A stretch of DNA of 64,000 nucleotides from Marinococcus luteus (GCF_900106595.1 NZ_FNNC01000001.1:1-64000), one strand, 5' to 3'; positions 19,375 through 27,960 are shown, numbered from the stretch's first letter. The notes: a model not told the origin generated them from the sequence alone. Translations and numbers: made by a program.

Positions 19375-19505
19375 CTGCAGATGGGGTTTATGAAAAGCAG
19401 GCGAAAAAGCAGAAGAGAACGATAATAACCGACAGTAGGGCATCGGCCGGGACCTGCTCTCAAAGAGCGGGTTTTGTACGGTTATGTGCAGGGAGGAAAG
19501 ATATT
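19375..19505 (+). promoter_or_regulatory. structured leader of the GDPD gene
   Basis: The leader can fold around nested pairings: CTGCA (19375) with TGCAG (19487), ATAACCG (19425) with CGGTTAT (19479), and a 9 bp hairpin ACCTGCTCT/AGAGCGGGT (19452-19472). The outer strand ends inside the ribosome site GTGCAGGGAGGAAAG, so the fold could mask it. I do not recognise a known riboswitch class. TATAAT at 19354 may be the -10. Otherwise 19223-19374 shows nothing. Confidence 0.35.
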
Positions 19506-20324
19506 TTGACTTCAATTATAGCGCACCGGGGGGCTTCAGACCGCCGCCCGGAAAACACCATGTCGGCTTTCCGTCAGGCTGTTACAGACGGGGCGGATGC
19601 AATTGAAACAGACGTACAGCTGTCAAAAGACGGGGTTCCGGTACTGATCCATGATACGCTGTTGAAAAGAACGACTGGCGCTTCCGGAAGTGTTCATGAA
19701 TATACATACAGAGAACTGCAGGATTTAAGCGCCGGGGCGTGGATGCATAAACGATACCGGAAGGAAAAAATCGTCAGTTTGGAACGTCTGCTGCAGGAAA
19801 CAAGCACTGAAGAGACGAAGCTGGTGCTTGAATTAAAAAATTCCAATATTGCTCATAAAGGGCTTGAAGAAGCTGTAATTAACCTGCTGAATGACTATGA
19901 AAAAATACAATCAGCTACAGTATCAAGCTTTAACCACCGATCGATGGCCTATACACGGGAGCTGTCGGAAGAGGTCAATATCGCTATTCTTTACGCGGTA
20001 CACCTGTACCGCCCATGTGAATACGCTAAAATCGTCGGGGCTACGGAGCTTCATCCTCATTACCGCACGATAGATAAATCCTGGATTGATGACGCTATTA
20101 ACGCAGAGCTTGAAGTCATTCCTTATACTATTGATAAAAAAAGCGGGTGGAAAAAAGCAATAGATGCCGGCGTCACGGGAATTATTACAAATAAACCCAA
20201 GGCTCTCCAGCAGTATTTGCACCCCCCTGAACAAGCACCACCAGAAGAACCGGAGCCTACGGAACAAACAGAACCATCAAAACTATCAGCACCGTCGAAT
20301 CAAAAGGAACCTTCCAAAGAATAA
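19506..20324 (+). CDS. glycerophosphodiester phosphodiesterase (GDPD family)
   Basis: 272 residues with a TTG start and GGGAGGAAAG upstream. The family catalytic start IIAHRGASDRRPENT (His7, Arg8, Glu17) and IHDTLLKRTT are intact; it hydrolyses glycerophosphodiesters to glycerol-3-phosphate and an alcohol. No signal peptide, so it acts in the cytoplasm. Oddly, the TIM barrel ends near residue 238 and is followed by about 34 Pro/Glu/Ser/Thr residues (for example PEQAPPEEPEPTEQTEPS), an acidic disordered tail. Confidence 0.88.
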   Translation: MTSIIAHRGASDRRPENTMSAFRQAVTDGADAIETDVQLSKDGVPVLIHDTLLKRTTGASGSVHEYTYRELQDLSAGAWMHKRYRKEKIVSLERLLQETSTEETKLVLELKNSNIAHKGLEEAVINLLNDYEKIQSATVSSFNHRSMAYTRELSEEVNIAILYAVHLYRPCEYAKIVGATELHPHYRTIDKSWIDDAINAELEVIPYTIDKKSGWKKAIDAGVTGIITNKPKALQQYLHPPEQAPPEEPEPTEQTEPSKLSAPSNQKEPSKE

Positions 20325-20338
20325 GGTTTCCTTTTTTT
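20304..20338 (+). terminator. terminator overlapping the GDPD stop
   Basis: AAGGAACCTT and AAGGTTTCCTT pair with one bulge, followed by seven T. Confidence 0.65.
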
Positions 20339-20396
20339 GCATCCATTTTAAATTTCATTTACCGAAATCGTTTTACTATGTATTAATTTATACAGT

Positions 20397-20429
20397 AAAA
20401 AAGCCGCCTTTTTATAAAGGGGCTTCTTA
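20397..20429. terminator. second terminator, between GDPD and HAD genes
   Basis: AAAAGCCGCCTTT pairs with AAAGGGGCTT around TTATA; A and T runs on both sides let it serve the converging HAD gene too. Confidence 0.6.
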
Positions 20430-20464
20430 ATTATGCATTATACTATGCGAAGGCAGCTGGTTTG

Positions 20465-21238
20465 CTAGAGCAGTCCTACTTTTTCGAGACCGCGCGCAAT
20501 GCCGTCATCACCCACGTCGGCCGTGATATGGCGGGCATAGCTTTTAACCTCATCAGGGGCGTTACCCATGGCAACGCTGTTTGGTACATACTGAAGCATT
20601 TCTACATCATTGTAATTATCGCCAAAGGCATAGCAGTCCTCAAGCTTGATGCCGGCTTCAGCGATTAGGTTTTTGATGCCGTTTGCTTTAGATCCCCCTG
20701 GAGGAATAACATCGAGTGAATAAGGATGCCAGCGCACAAACCGCAGATCCTGCATCTGGTCTGCATAACGGCCACCCTCATCCTCCCGGGCAAACAGAAG
20801 TGCCTGGTAAATATTGTTCTGTTCTGCAAACGAAGCATCAAATTCCGGATGCTCTACGCCGAGTGTTGTAATACTTTCATGAATATCATGGTGAAACTCA
20901 ATATTAGCTTTCATGGCACTGCTGCCCATAAATACAATCGGATGTCCTTTTTCAGAAGCGAAGGACTGCAGAGACTGAAGTGTGGTAGTGGGAATCGTAT
21001 TTTGATAAATAGCATTTCCATTGTATTTCACAAATTGACCGTTAAATGAAATAAACGTGTGGATATCGAGTTCTTCCCGGAGATCGTCGAACAAATAAGG
21101 GGCTCTTCCGGTGGATATCGCGATGTCATGGCCTTTGCTCCGGAGCCTGTGGATAGCATCTCTGGTGGAAGCAGGCAGCTGTTTGTTTTCATCGTACAGT
21201 GTTCCGTCGATATCGAAAAAAATCATTTTTTTACTCAT
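20465..21238 (-). CDS. Cof-type HAD-family sugar/nucleotide phosphatase
   Basis: 257 residues. Motif I FFDIDGTLYDE (nucleophile Asp9, acid Asp11), motif II STGR, and the C-terminal GDNYNDVEML identify a Cof/YidA-type HAD phosphatase with a C2b cap. Such enzymes dephosphorylate small sugar phosphates, FMN or PLP; specificity is not evident. AAGGAG lies eight bases before the ATG. Confidence 0.9.
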   Translation of the reverse strand: MSKKMIFFDIDGTLYDENKQLPASTRDAIHRLRSKGHDIAISTGRAPYLFDDLREELDIHTFISFNGQFVKYNGNAIYQNTIPTTTLQSLQSFASEKGHPIVFMGSSAMKANIEFHHDIHESITTLGVEHPEFDASFAEQNNIYQALLFAREDEGGRYADQMQDLRFVRWHPYSLDVIPPGGSKANGIKNLIAEAGIKLEDCYAFGDNYNDVEMLQYVPNSVAMGNAPDEVKSYARHITADVGDDGIARGLEKVGLL

Positions 21239-21320
21239 GTATGGGATCTCCTTTTCTACGCTTTTGCCCGTTTAGTATACTACAATCATCTGCGTTCTAC
21301 CAATGCAGAGTCAAAAGGGA

Positions 21321-22172
21321 TTAATAGTAATCATGAAGCAGTGGAGCCGGATGCTTTCTTTGCCTCCGGTGGTAGACAAGAGCATTAATTTCTCCGCCAA
21401 TAACAAGAATCAGTCCAACGAGAAACAGCCACAGCATTAACACGATAACGCCGCCAAGGCTGCCGTACGTGGAGGCATAGTTGGCAAAGTTGTTGACATA
21501 AAAGGAAAACCCCAGCGAAATTACTTGCCAGAGCAGTGTCGCTGTCATTGCTCCCGGCAGAACAGACCAAAAAGGCATATTATTGTTCGGTGCAAGATGG
21601 TAGAGCATGGCGAGAATGACCGAAGTGATCGAAATAGTAATAAGCCAGCGCAGGAGCTGAACAAGAAAAACAGTATCCTCCGGGACATAAATAAATGATT
21701 GCACCGCTGACAAAATCAAATTGCCGAATACGGGAAGAAAGAGCGCGATAATAACGGAAAGCATTAATCCAAAGGTTAAACCGACAGACAACAGCCGCAC
21801 CTTGAAAAAGGAGCGTGTTTCGGTAACATCATAAGCCCCGTTCACCGCCTTGATAAAAGCATTCAGCCCGTTGGAGGCTGTCCATATCGTGCCAATGACC
21901 CCGATGGTAAGCAGCCCGTTGCTCGAGCTGTTTATTGTATCTTCAATCGTATCCTGAAACAGGGAAGCAGCCTCTGCAGGGACGAACTGGTACAAAAGTG
22001 AAACAGCCCGGTCGGCATCGATATTAAAGTAGGGAAGAAGCGATAGAAACAAAATAAGCAGCGGAAAAATGGATAAAAGGTAATAAAATGCCTGCTGAGC
22101 AGCAAGGCCGGCAGCGTTATCCTTCATTAATTCTGAAAAAAGATTTTGAATAAAAGCAGTTATGCTTTTGAT
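21321..22172 (-). CDS. YihY/BrkB-family membrane protein, apparent AUC start
   Basis: 283 residues starting at an ATC codon. Six membrane segments, with the family motifs DNAAGLAAQQAFYYLLSIFPLLI near the N-terminus and GSLGGVIVLMLWLFLVGLILVIGGEINA at the C-terminus. Function of the family is unsettled (it was once called ribonuclease BN). The start is unusual: AAGGAG at 22180-22185 places ATC seven bases downstream; no ATG, GTG or TTG is at a usable distance. The frame stays open to a GTG at 22256, but that codon lies inside the previous gene's terminator, and a TATAAT at 22203-22208 separates them. Confidence 0.85.
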   Translation of the reverse strand: MKSITAFIQNLFSELMKDNAAGLAAQQAFYYLLSIFPLLILFLSLLPYFNIDADRAVSLLYQFVPAEAASLFQDTIEDTINSSSNGLLTIGVIGTIWTASNGLNAFIKAVNGAYDVTETRSFFKVRLLSVGLTFGLMLSVIIALFLPVFGNLILSAVQSFIYVPEDTVFLVQLLRWLITISITSVILAMLYHLAPNNNMPFWSVLPGAMTATLLWQVISLGFSFYVNNFANYASTYGSLGGVIVLMLWLFLVGLILVIGGEINALVYHRRQRKHPAPLLHDYY

Positions 22173-22202
22173 ACTACCACTCCTTCGGACTGTTCTCCTG
22201 TC

Positions 22203-22208
22203 ATTATA
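22203..22208 (-). promoter_or_regulatory. -10 element of the YihY gene
   Basis: A perfect TATAAT on the minus strand, between the upstream gene's terminator and the AAGGAG ribosome site. The -35 is poor. Confidence 0.5.
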
Positions 22209-22230
22209 CAAAAGGTTAGGGATAGAAAGG

Positions 22231-22261
22231 AAAAAACCTGTGCACAGCTGCTGCACAGGTT
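22231..22261 (-). terminator. terminator of the beta-helix lipoprotein gene
   Basis: On the minus strand AACCTGTGCA and TGCACAGGTT form a perfect 10 bp stem with a 7-base loop and a T6 tail, 33 bases after the lipoprotein stop. Confidence 0.85.
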
Positions 22262-22294
22262 ATGATCATTGGACCCCCGCAGCGGCCGGATCTT

Positions 22295-23560
22295 CTACTC
22301 AGTTTCTCCGAAAGAAGAGGCCGGGGCATCCTGTTCGATATATTGCTGGAATGTAACGAGATCCCGGAATTTACGCCCCTCCCATTTCCATTCGGCTTTG
22401 GAAGAAGAAGGGAATGAATTATCCTTCAGGGTAACATAGGTGCTGATATCTTCGGTGGCATCAATATAAAATCCATTAAACGTATTTCCTTTAAATTCGT
22501 TGTTAATGACGCTTAAATGCCGTATGGAGGACTGTATACGCAGTTGGGCGGAGTCCCGGCTGCCTTGCGCGTTTTCCCAGACATTCTTTGAAAAAGAAAT
22601 ACGGCTGATAGGGCGTTCGGCAGGTCCCTGAACCAGAGCCGTTCCGGCCGACGTTTGTTCCTGCCACACGTTGTTTTTAAACGAAAGATCCTCCGTTTCC
22701 GCAAAGGAGGTATTGCGGATAAATGTGCCAACCGAACCCCCACGGATAGTGTTATGTGAAAAAGCGATCGTATGGGCACCCTCGATAGCGATGCCCGGGC
22801 CGGGGCTTCCGCTCGAAGAATTGATAATATTGTTTTTTACGTTGCCCTCGGACGGCACACGGCCGTTCACTTCCCCGGGCACTGCCTGAAGGTCGAGAGA
22901 AGTTCCCGAAGCCTTTTCAAAGCGGTTATGGGAGACCGTAAACGATGTAATGTTGCCGAGGAGTGAAAAGGCGGGGGAATGCTTCCATCTTTCGACAGTG
23001 TTGCCGCTTATAATCGTGTCCTCGTGAATGCTGTCTGCGTCCGAACTGGCTATGTGGACTGCTGATCCAGGTTCTTCTTCCGCTTTTTGAGATGATAAAA
23101 AGCGGTTATCAAGTATTTGAAGGGCCCGGGTTTCTCCGGAGGAAGCGATCATAGAGGCCGTATTTTCCTGATGAAAGGTGAATTTTTTAATCGTTATGTA
23201 TTCGGTATCTTTTAAAGAGAAAAACGGCTTTTCACCAGCTGCTTTTAAATCAACGTTTTCATTTTCAAACGGGCGGATGATAATGGGAAGCTGTTCTTCG
23301 CCCTGCTGGCTCACTTTCACGTTTTCGTGGTAGGTGCCTTCGCGTAAATAAATAGTATCTCCGGCTTCCGCGGTATCAGCAGCTTTTTGAACAGATTGAA
23401 AAGGCGCATCAATGGTGCCGTTTTGCTCATCATTTCCTGAAGGGGAGACAAATATTCCCTCATCGCTCTCTCCGGAATCAGCAGAAAAAGGAAGCATGCC
23501 GCATCCGCTTATAAATAGTAAGAAAAAAAGCATTATAATAACAGAATAAAAACGTGGCAA
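22295..23560 (-). CDS. lipoprotein with right-handed parallel beta-helix repeats
   Basis: 421 residues, TTG start with GGGAGGGGG upstream. The signal peptide ends in a lipobox FISGC with Cys20 as the lipidated residue, so the protein is anchored outside the membrane. From residue 35 FVSPSGNDEQNGTIDAPFQSVQKAAD and YLREGTYHENV are typical of DUF1565/pectate-lyase-like beta-helix starts, followed by repeated isgNtie-type turns to about residue 370. It may bind or cleave polysaccharide; no catalytic residues can be assigned. Confidence 0.85.
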   Translation of the reverse strand: MPRFYSVIIMLFFLLFISGCGMLPFSADSGESDEGIFVSPSGNDEQNGTIDAPFQSVQKAADTAEAGDTIYLREGTYHENVKVSQQGEEQLPIIIRPFENENVDLKAAGEKPFFSLKDTEYITIKKFTFHQENTASMIASSGETRALQILDNRFLSSQKAEEEPGSAVHIASSDADSIHEDTIISGNTVERWKHSPAFSLLGNITSFTVSHNRFEKASGTSLDLQAVPGEVNGRVPSEGNVKNNIINSSSGSPGPGIAIEGAHTIAFSHNTIRGGSVGTFIRNTSFAETEDLSFKNNVWQEQTSAGTALVQGPAERPISRISFSKNVWENAQGSRDSAQLRIQSSIRHLSVINNEFKGNTFNGFYIDATEDISTYVTLKDNSFPSSSKAEWKWEGRKFRDLVTFQQYIEQDAPASSFGETE

Positions 23561-23662
23561 CTGAATCCCCCTCCCTGTGAACTGATGAGACGTTGAGCGT
23601 ATGTAAATAAGCAGAAACTATCGTAGCACAATTGTAATAATTGCAACAGTTATAAAATGGAA

Positions 23663-23689
23663 GAAGACGCACAAGTATTGTGCGCCTTC
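23663..23689 (-). terminator. hairpin after the DUF4003 gene
   Basis: GAAGGCGCACAA and TTGTGCGTCTTC (minus strand) make a 12 bp stem with a 3-base loop just after the stop; the T tail is interrupted. Confidence 0.65.
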
Positions 23690-23697
23690 AGGTTACT

Positions 23698-24672
23698 TTA
23701 CAGCGTTATCGCCGCTGAAGCAGAGGTTGAAGAATTCAGGGCCTGCAGGGCCACAGCCCGCTGCGTGTCGATTAATGCTGCAGTGAGGCTGCCGCCTTGG
23801 TTAGAAGCGTGATGGGCCACAGCAATCTGTATGGAGATATGAACCGCAAAATGCTGAAATCGCCGGAACTCACTCTGTTCAGCCAGCAGGGCATGCACAC
23901 TCCGGGCATCATCAATAATGGATGAAAAAGAAGGTGTAAACCCAAGTACTCCCAGGAGCGAGTAATAGAACGGGCGTACGTGCCACTGACCGGCCTGCCA
24001 CTGGTCAAGGATGTCGTCAAAACGTTCAAAGTATGCATTTTCGTTTATATTTTCAAGATTCAGAGCAGCTAAAAAAGATAGATACTGGATTTGATTTCCT
24101 TTTTTAAAGTCCCGCTCCAACAGCTGATGATGGGCGTTGTTCATATGCTCAATCATCTGTTCCTTATTCCCAGGGAACTGATGAATATAAAGCGCATGCA
24201 GAGGGTAATAATCCGCACTCGTTAAATCCGGAAAGGATTCCTGCAGAAATTCGTACCAGGCAGTAAATGCCGGCACAGCTGAAAAGTCGTCCCGGAAGAA
24301 TGTGTAATACGATAAAGCGGCGGCGTACGTAGAAGTGCCGCGCCCCCACGGTCCCTGAACCAACTGGCTGTAGAGCTGTTTAAAACCGGTCCAGCTGTCT
24401 TCGGGCTGACTGGACAAACAGTCAAGCATACCAGCGATTGGAAAGCGCTGGTGGGACCGCAGCGGTGAAAACCAGCTGTTTTTCTTTTTAATCGTCTGCT
24501 GGAGACGGTCAAACCGATCAATGTCAAACGACTTTTGGTGCAGGGAGTACATCGATGCCATCAGCATGAACATGCGGGCGTCTGAATGGTGCCACGGATA
24601 TTTTTTCTTTAACGCCTCATAGGTGTGCAAATACTGTTTTGTAATATCTGTAAGCTGTTCCTGAGTTTCCAT
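23698..24672 (-). CDS. DUF4003-family protein
   Basis: 324 residues from the ATG at 24672, which has AAAGGAGG upstream; the frame is open 14 codons further. Helical, soluble; SDARMFMLMASMYSLHQKSFD and GRGTSTYAAALSYYTF fit the DUF4003 family of Bacillales. Function unknown. Near the chemotaxis-type gene but with its own ribosome site and terminator. Confidence 0.75.
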   Translation of the reverse strand: METQEQLTDITKQYLHTYEALKKKYPWHHSDARMFMLMASMYSLHQKSFDIDRFDRLQQTIKKKNSWFSPLRSHQRFPIAGMLDCLSSQPEDSWTGFKQLYSQLVQGPWGRGTSTYAAALSYYTFFRDDFSAVPAFTAWYEFLQESFPDLTSADYYPLHALYIHQFPGNKEQMIEHMNNAHHQLLERDFKKGNQIQYLSFLAALNLENINENAYFERFDDILDQWQAGQWHVRPFYYSLLGVLGFTPSFSSIIDDARSVHALLAEQSEFRRFQHFAVHISIQIAVAHHASNQGGSLTAALIDTQRAVALQALNSSTSASAAITL

Positions 24673-24729
24673 CTGAGGGCCTCCTTTTCTCTGGCTATAG
24701 TATAAGTATAGCACGAGAACCGGGGGTTA

Positions 24730-25472
24730 TTATTCCTGCGTCAGATCATGGAGAGAGGAAACAGAACTTCCCACCTGTGAAATGGCCTGCTCGACTTCGC
24801 GCAGCCCTTGGATAAGCGAATGAACTTCTGCCTCAGCCTCATTGCTCTGCTTTCGGCTTTTTGCCATTTCCTGCACGATACCGTCAAACATGCTGTTGAT
24901 TTCATGGACCCGTTTTGTGTCATCACTGATCTGATTGTCCGCGTTTTCAATGTGAGTGCTCACAAGCTGTATTTGGTCATTTGTTTTCCGGACTAGTTCA
25001 GATACCGTGTCCACTGATTTTTTTGTCTCACCGGAAAGCTTGCGGACTTCTGTGGCTACCACCGCGAATCCGCGGCCGTGCTCCCCGGCCCGGGCAGATT
25101 CAATTGAAGCGTTCAGGGCCAAAAGATTCGTCTGCTCAGCAATCCCTGTGACGATGTTTGTGATATCATCAATTTTAGCTGCACTTGCTTTAAGTTCACC
25201 CGTTTCGGTGCGCATAAAATCCATGAGTTCCTGGAGGCTTTTCATATGCTTTCCGTGCTGTTCGAGCTCGTGCTTGCCTTCCTCGGATTGAGAAGCGGCC
25301 TCGGAGCTGCTCTGGACGTTTTCTTTTGAAATGGTAACGCCCCTGTTGGACGTAGCAGTAAGCGAAGCCACAGAAGTATTTGTCCGGTTAAAAACCTCCT
25401 TCGGCTGCCGGAATGGGTGTCCCCTGGAAATTGTGAAGTTGGTGCAGATGATGGTTTTGCTGAAAACAGCAT
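24730..25472 (-). pseudogene. soluble methyl-accepting chemotaxis-type protein, frameshifted near its start
   Basis: The main frame (25371 to 24730) encodes a complete MCP signalling tip, [39 protein letters not shown], with flanking heptads and no membrane segment. It has no credible start: its first GTG is 23 bases from a ribosome site. A good start (GGGAGG, ATG at 25472) lies in another frame, which runs through a stretch of five T (minus strand; 25390-25394). One more T there would join the frames into a protein of about 247 residues. So this is either a recent inactivation, a slippage-controlled gene, or a sequencing error. Confidence 0.7.
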
Positions 25473-25584
25473 ATTAATAGCCTCCCGATGTAATAAAAGT
25501 ATGTAAGACAGTAATTCTTATATCGGCAGAAGAAATATTAATATTCATAAAGAACTAAAAATTTTCAGGAAGCAGGGATAGAAC

Positions 25585-25806
25585 ATGAGAAACAAAAAGA
25601 TGTGGATAGCGGGGCTGTTGTCTCTTTTCATTCCCGGGGCGGGACAGGTGTATGTTAAAAAATACCTCTGGGCTGCAGTGTTTTTTGTCCTGTATGTGAG
25701 CCTGCTCGTTACAGTGTACGTGCCGTCTATTTTTGTGGCTGCAATTGCTGTCGTCCATGCGGTGCAGACTGCAGGCCGGCAGGAAGCAGAAAATATGGAT
25801 AAGTAG
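25585..25806 (+). CDS. small TM2-like membrane protein
   Basis: 73 residues with AAGCAGGGA upstream of the ATG. LLSLFIPGAGQVYVKKYLWAAVFFVLY resembles TM2-domain or DUF5683-like small proteins with a first helix, a PGxGQxY turn and a second helix; a third hydrophobic stretch follows. Function unknown. Confidence 0.7.
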   Translation: MRNKKMWIAGLLSLFIPGAGQVYVKKYLWAAVFFVLYVSLLVTVYVPSIFVAAIAVVHAVQTAGRQEAENMDK

Positions 25807-25833
25807 AGGGGAGGCCTGAAATAATGATATGAA

Positions 25834-25862
25834 AAGCCCCGGGGTTTTTATCCCGGGGCTTG
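25834..25862. terminator. bidirectional terminator
   Basis: AAGCCCCGGG pairs with CCCGGGGCTT between converging genes. Confidence 0.8.
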
Positions 25863-25869
25863 CATCTGT

Positions 25870-26355
25870 CTATTCGGCTTCGAGCGCCTGAATGAACGTT
25901 TCGTCCATATCGACAGCGATAAATTGAATTTCCCGTACGTTGTGCAGCAGCTCCCGGTAGTAAATCGCGACGGTGTCTGGGTCAAGGCCGCCGGTGGCGG
26001 TACCAAGCGCCGGGAGGGCGACCCGGTAGATGTGATTCTCCTGGCAGTAGTGTATTAACGACTGCAGACAGGAATAAACTACGTCGTAGTTCGACTTTTC
26101 CTCCGGGGTTTCCATCGTTACTAAATGAAGGACGGCTTCATACGGAAGACTGGCAGCCGTAGTCGTGTAAAGCTCGCCGCGCTTCGGCTCGTACTTTTTG
26201 CAGTAGGCTGCTGCTTCCTGCTCAATAGTCTCTCCACCAGCTTTTTTAATGGCAGCGGCGACGCCGCCGCCCATCGTTCCCTGCCCGTTGGCAGCATTGC
26301 AAATATAATCGACATTGGTGACAGTGGTAATATCTCCTCGTTTTGCACTAAGCAT
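25870..26355 (-). CDS. macro-domain protein
   Basis: 161 residues, a stand-alone macro domain. The ADP-ribose pocket is visible: KRGDITTVTNVDYICNAANGQGTMGGGVAAAI near the N-terminus and ALPALGTATGGLDPDTV in the second half. Such proteins bind or remove ADP-ribose from proteins or from O-acetyl-ADP-ribose. AAAGGGAGAG precedes the ATG. No partner toxin or sirtuin is adjacent. Confidence 0.88.
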   Translation of the reverse strand: MLSAKRGDITTVTNVDYICNAANGQGTMGGGVAAAIKKAGGETIEQEAAAYCKKYEPKRGELYTTTAASLPYEAVLHLVTMETPEEKSNYDVVYSCLQSLIHYCQENHIYRVALPALGTATGGLDPDTVAIYYRELLHNVREIQFIAVDMDETFIQALEAE

Positions 26356-26440
26356 ATTTTCTCTCCCTTTCCTTCTGCGCTATTATTCCGTCATCAGCAT
26401 ATCAGAATTTCCAGCCGGCAGGGAGGAGATTGCTCATAAT

Positions 26441-27793
26441 TTATGCAAAAGAATTAGACATATACCGGGAAGCCCGGTGGAATAACTGCTTTGCTTCTTT
26501 GTTCGCATCGCCAAGCACCTTGTCTTTATTCATGGTCTGCATATTGCGTTCTTCCATTACAATCCGTCCGTTCACGATAGTTGTTTCCACCTGATCTTTG
26601 GAAGCAGCGTACACGATACGGGAGTATGGATCTGCTCCTTCACCCGGATACGTATGAAAATCATAAAGATTGAGGATAGACAAATCCGCCTTTTTGCCAA
26701 TTTCAATACTTCCAATTTCCTGGTCAAGACCAACCGCTTTCGCGCCTTCGATGGTCGCCATGCGAAGAACCTGTCTGGCATCCATGGCTGTTGGACCATA
26801 GGAGGGTTTGTGAATGAGACCTGCCATCCTCATTTCCTGAAACATGTCGAGCGTGTTGTTGCACGGGGAGCCGTCGGCGCCGAGGCTGACATTGTGATGA
26901 TGATCAAGCAGGTCCGGGATCTCTGCGAATCCGGAAGCAAGTTTCATATTGGAGCTTGGGCAGTGGCTGATATGAGCTCCCTTTTGTTTAATAATCTGCT
27001 TTTCATGGTCATCGAGCCACACACAGTGGGCGAGAATAAGGCGTGGGTGGACAAGGCCGAGATGGTCTAAATATTTCACATTGCGCATGCCGGTATCAGC
27101 TTCAACAATTTTTATTTCTCCCTGGCTTTCTGAAGCGTGGGTGTGCACGTAAGCTCCGTAATGACTGGACAGCCGGGAAACTTCGCGCAGAAGCGGTTCA
27201 GAGCAGGAGACAACAAACCGGGGTGAAAACGCGTATCGTATTCTGCCATTGTCCCGCCCATTCCATTTTTCATACAAATCGGCGCTTTCCTGGATGGACT
27301 GGCTCGTGGTTTCAAGCAGGGGGGCAGGCAGTTCATCCCCTTTATCCATCATTACTTTACCGGATAGAGCCCGGATGCCGGACGCTTCTATAGCTTCGAA
27401 GGCCGCGTTTGTGTGGTGGACTGTTTCCATGTCGACGATCGTTGTCGTACCGCTGCGGATCAACTCGCCGATACCGAGCATCGCTGAGGTGTAAATAGAA
27501 TCGGGAGTGTGGGCAGCTTCCATCGGCCATATGCGTTCTTTCAGCCAATCCATCAGTTCAAGGTCATCCGCCTGACTGCGAAACAGCGCCTGGCAAAGGT
27601 GGATATGGGTATGGATAAAGCCGGGAAGCACGGTTCGCCCCTGGGCTTCGATCACTTTTTCACCCGGGTGGGGAGTTAAAGAAGGGTGGATTTCTTTAAT
27701 GTATTCATTTTCAATTCGTATATCTCCGTGCACAATGTCATTGTTTTTGTTCATAGTCATGATTTCAGCCTGCCGTATTAAGATCGTTGTCAT
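26441..27793 (-). CDS. amidohydrolase-family purine-type deaminase (guanine or 8-oxoguanine deaminase-like)
   Basis: 450 residues from the ATG at 27793 (AAAGGAGTG upstream; a GTG three codons earlier lies inside the ribosome site). Metal site motifs of the ATZ/TRZ amidohydrolases: His63 and His65 (GFIHTHIHLCQ), YVHTHASES, LAHCVWLDD and LGADGSPCNN. The family includes guanine, 8-oxoguanine, 5'-deoxyadenosine and S-adenosylhomocysteine deaminases. The purine riboswitch of guanine class in its leader argues for a guanine-related substrate; this is inference. Confidence 0.85.
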   Translation of the reverse strand: MTTILIRQAEIMTMNKNNDIVHGDIRIENEYIKEIHPSLTPHPGEKVIEAQGRTVLPGFIHTHIHLCQALFRSQADDLELMDWLKERIWPMEAAHTPDSIYTSAMLGIGELIRSGTTTIVDMETVHHTNAAFEAIEASGIRALSGKVMMDKGDELPAPLLETTSQSIQESADLYEKWNGRDNGRIRYAFSPRFVVSCSEPLLREVSRLSSHYGAYVHTHASESQGEIKIVEADTGMRNVKYLDHLGLVHPRLILAHCVWLDDHEKQIIKQKGAHISHCPSSNMKLASGFAEIPDLLDHHHNVSLGADGSPCNNTLDMFQEMRMAGLIHKPSYGPTAMDARQVLRMATIEGAKAVGLDQEIGSIEIGKKADLSILNLYDFHTYPGEGADPYSRIVYAASKDQVETTIVNGRIVMEERNMQTMNKDKVLGDANKEAKQLFHRASRYMSNSFA

Positions 27794-27816
27794 TATAAAC
27801 ACTCCTTTGTATGCAT

Positions 27817-27853
27817 AAAAAAACGAAGAACGCCCGCAAAAGGCATTCTTCGT
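27817..27853 (-). terminator. riboswitch expression-platform terminator
   Basis: Minus-strand ACGAAGAATGCC pairs with GGCGTTCTTCGT (12 bp, one G-T) followed by seven T. The first six bases are the 3' strand of riboswitch helix P1. Confidence 0.85.
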
Positions 27854-27912
27854 AGTTGGAAATTACGGTTTCCAGTAGAAACGTTCAACCCAATTGTTGA
27901 ATATATACGAAG
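27848..27912 (-). promoter_or_regulatory. purine riboswitch aptamer, guanine class
   Basis: On the minus strand: P1 CTTCGTA/TACGAAG, P2 TTCAAC/GTTGAA with loop AATTGG, J2/3 GTTTCTAC, P3 TGGAAA/TTTCCA with loop CCGTAA, and J3/1 ACT. The J2/3 sequence and the GG/CC loop-loop contacts are diagnostic of purine aptamers. The specificity base (position 74) is C, which selects guanine or hypoxanthine rather than adenine. P1's 3' strand is reused by the terminator, so ligand binding should block termination (ON switch). Confidence 0.9.
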
Positions 27913-27931
27913 GGTAAGTGGTAATATCTGC

Positions 27932-27960
27932 ATCGTACCCGGGGATGAAAAAAACTTCAA
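27932..27960 (-). promoter_or_regulatory. possible promoter of the riboswitch transcript
   Basis: TTGAAG, 17-base spacer, TACGAT on the minus strand; transcription would begin just ahead of the aptamer. The remainder of the gap, 27961-28164, shows no further structure I can name. Confidence 0.4.

Noticed and set aside
22173-22256. Upstream extension of the YihY gene to GTG 22256
   Set aside because: That codon lies in the stem of the previous gene's terminator and a TATAAT intervenes.
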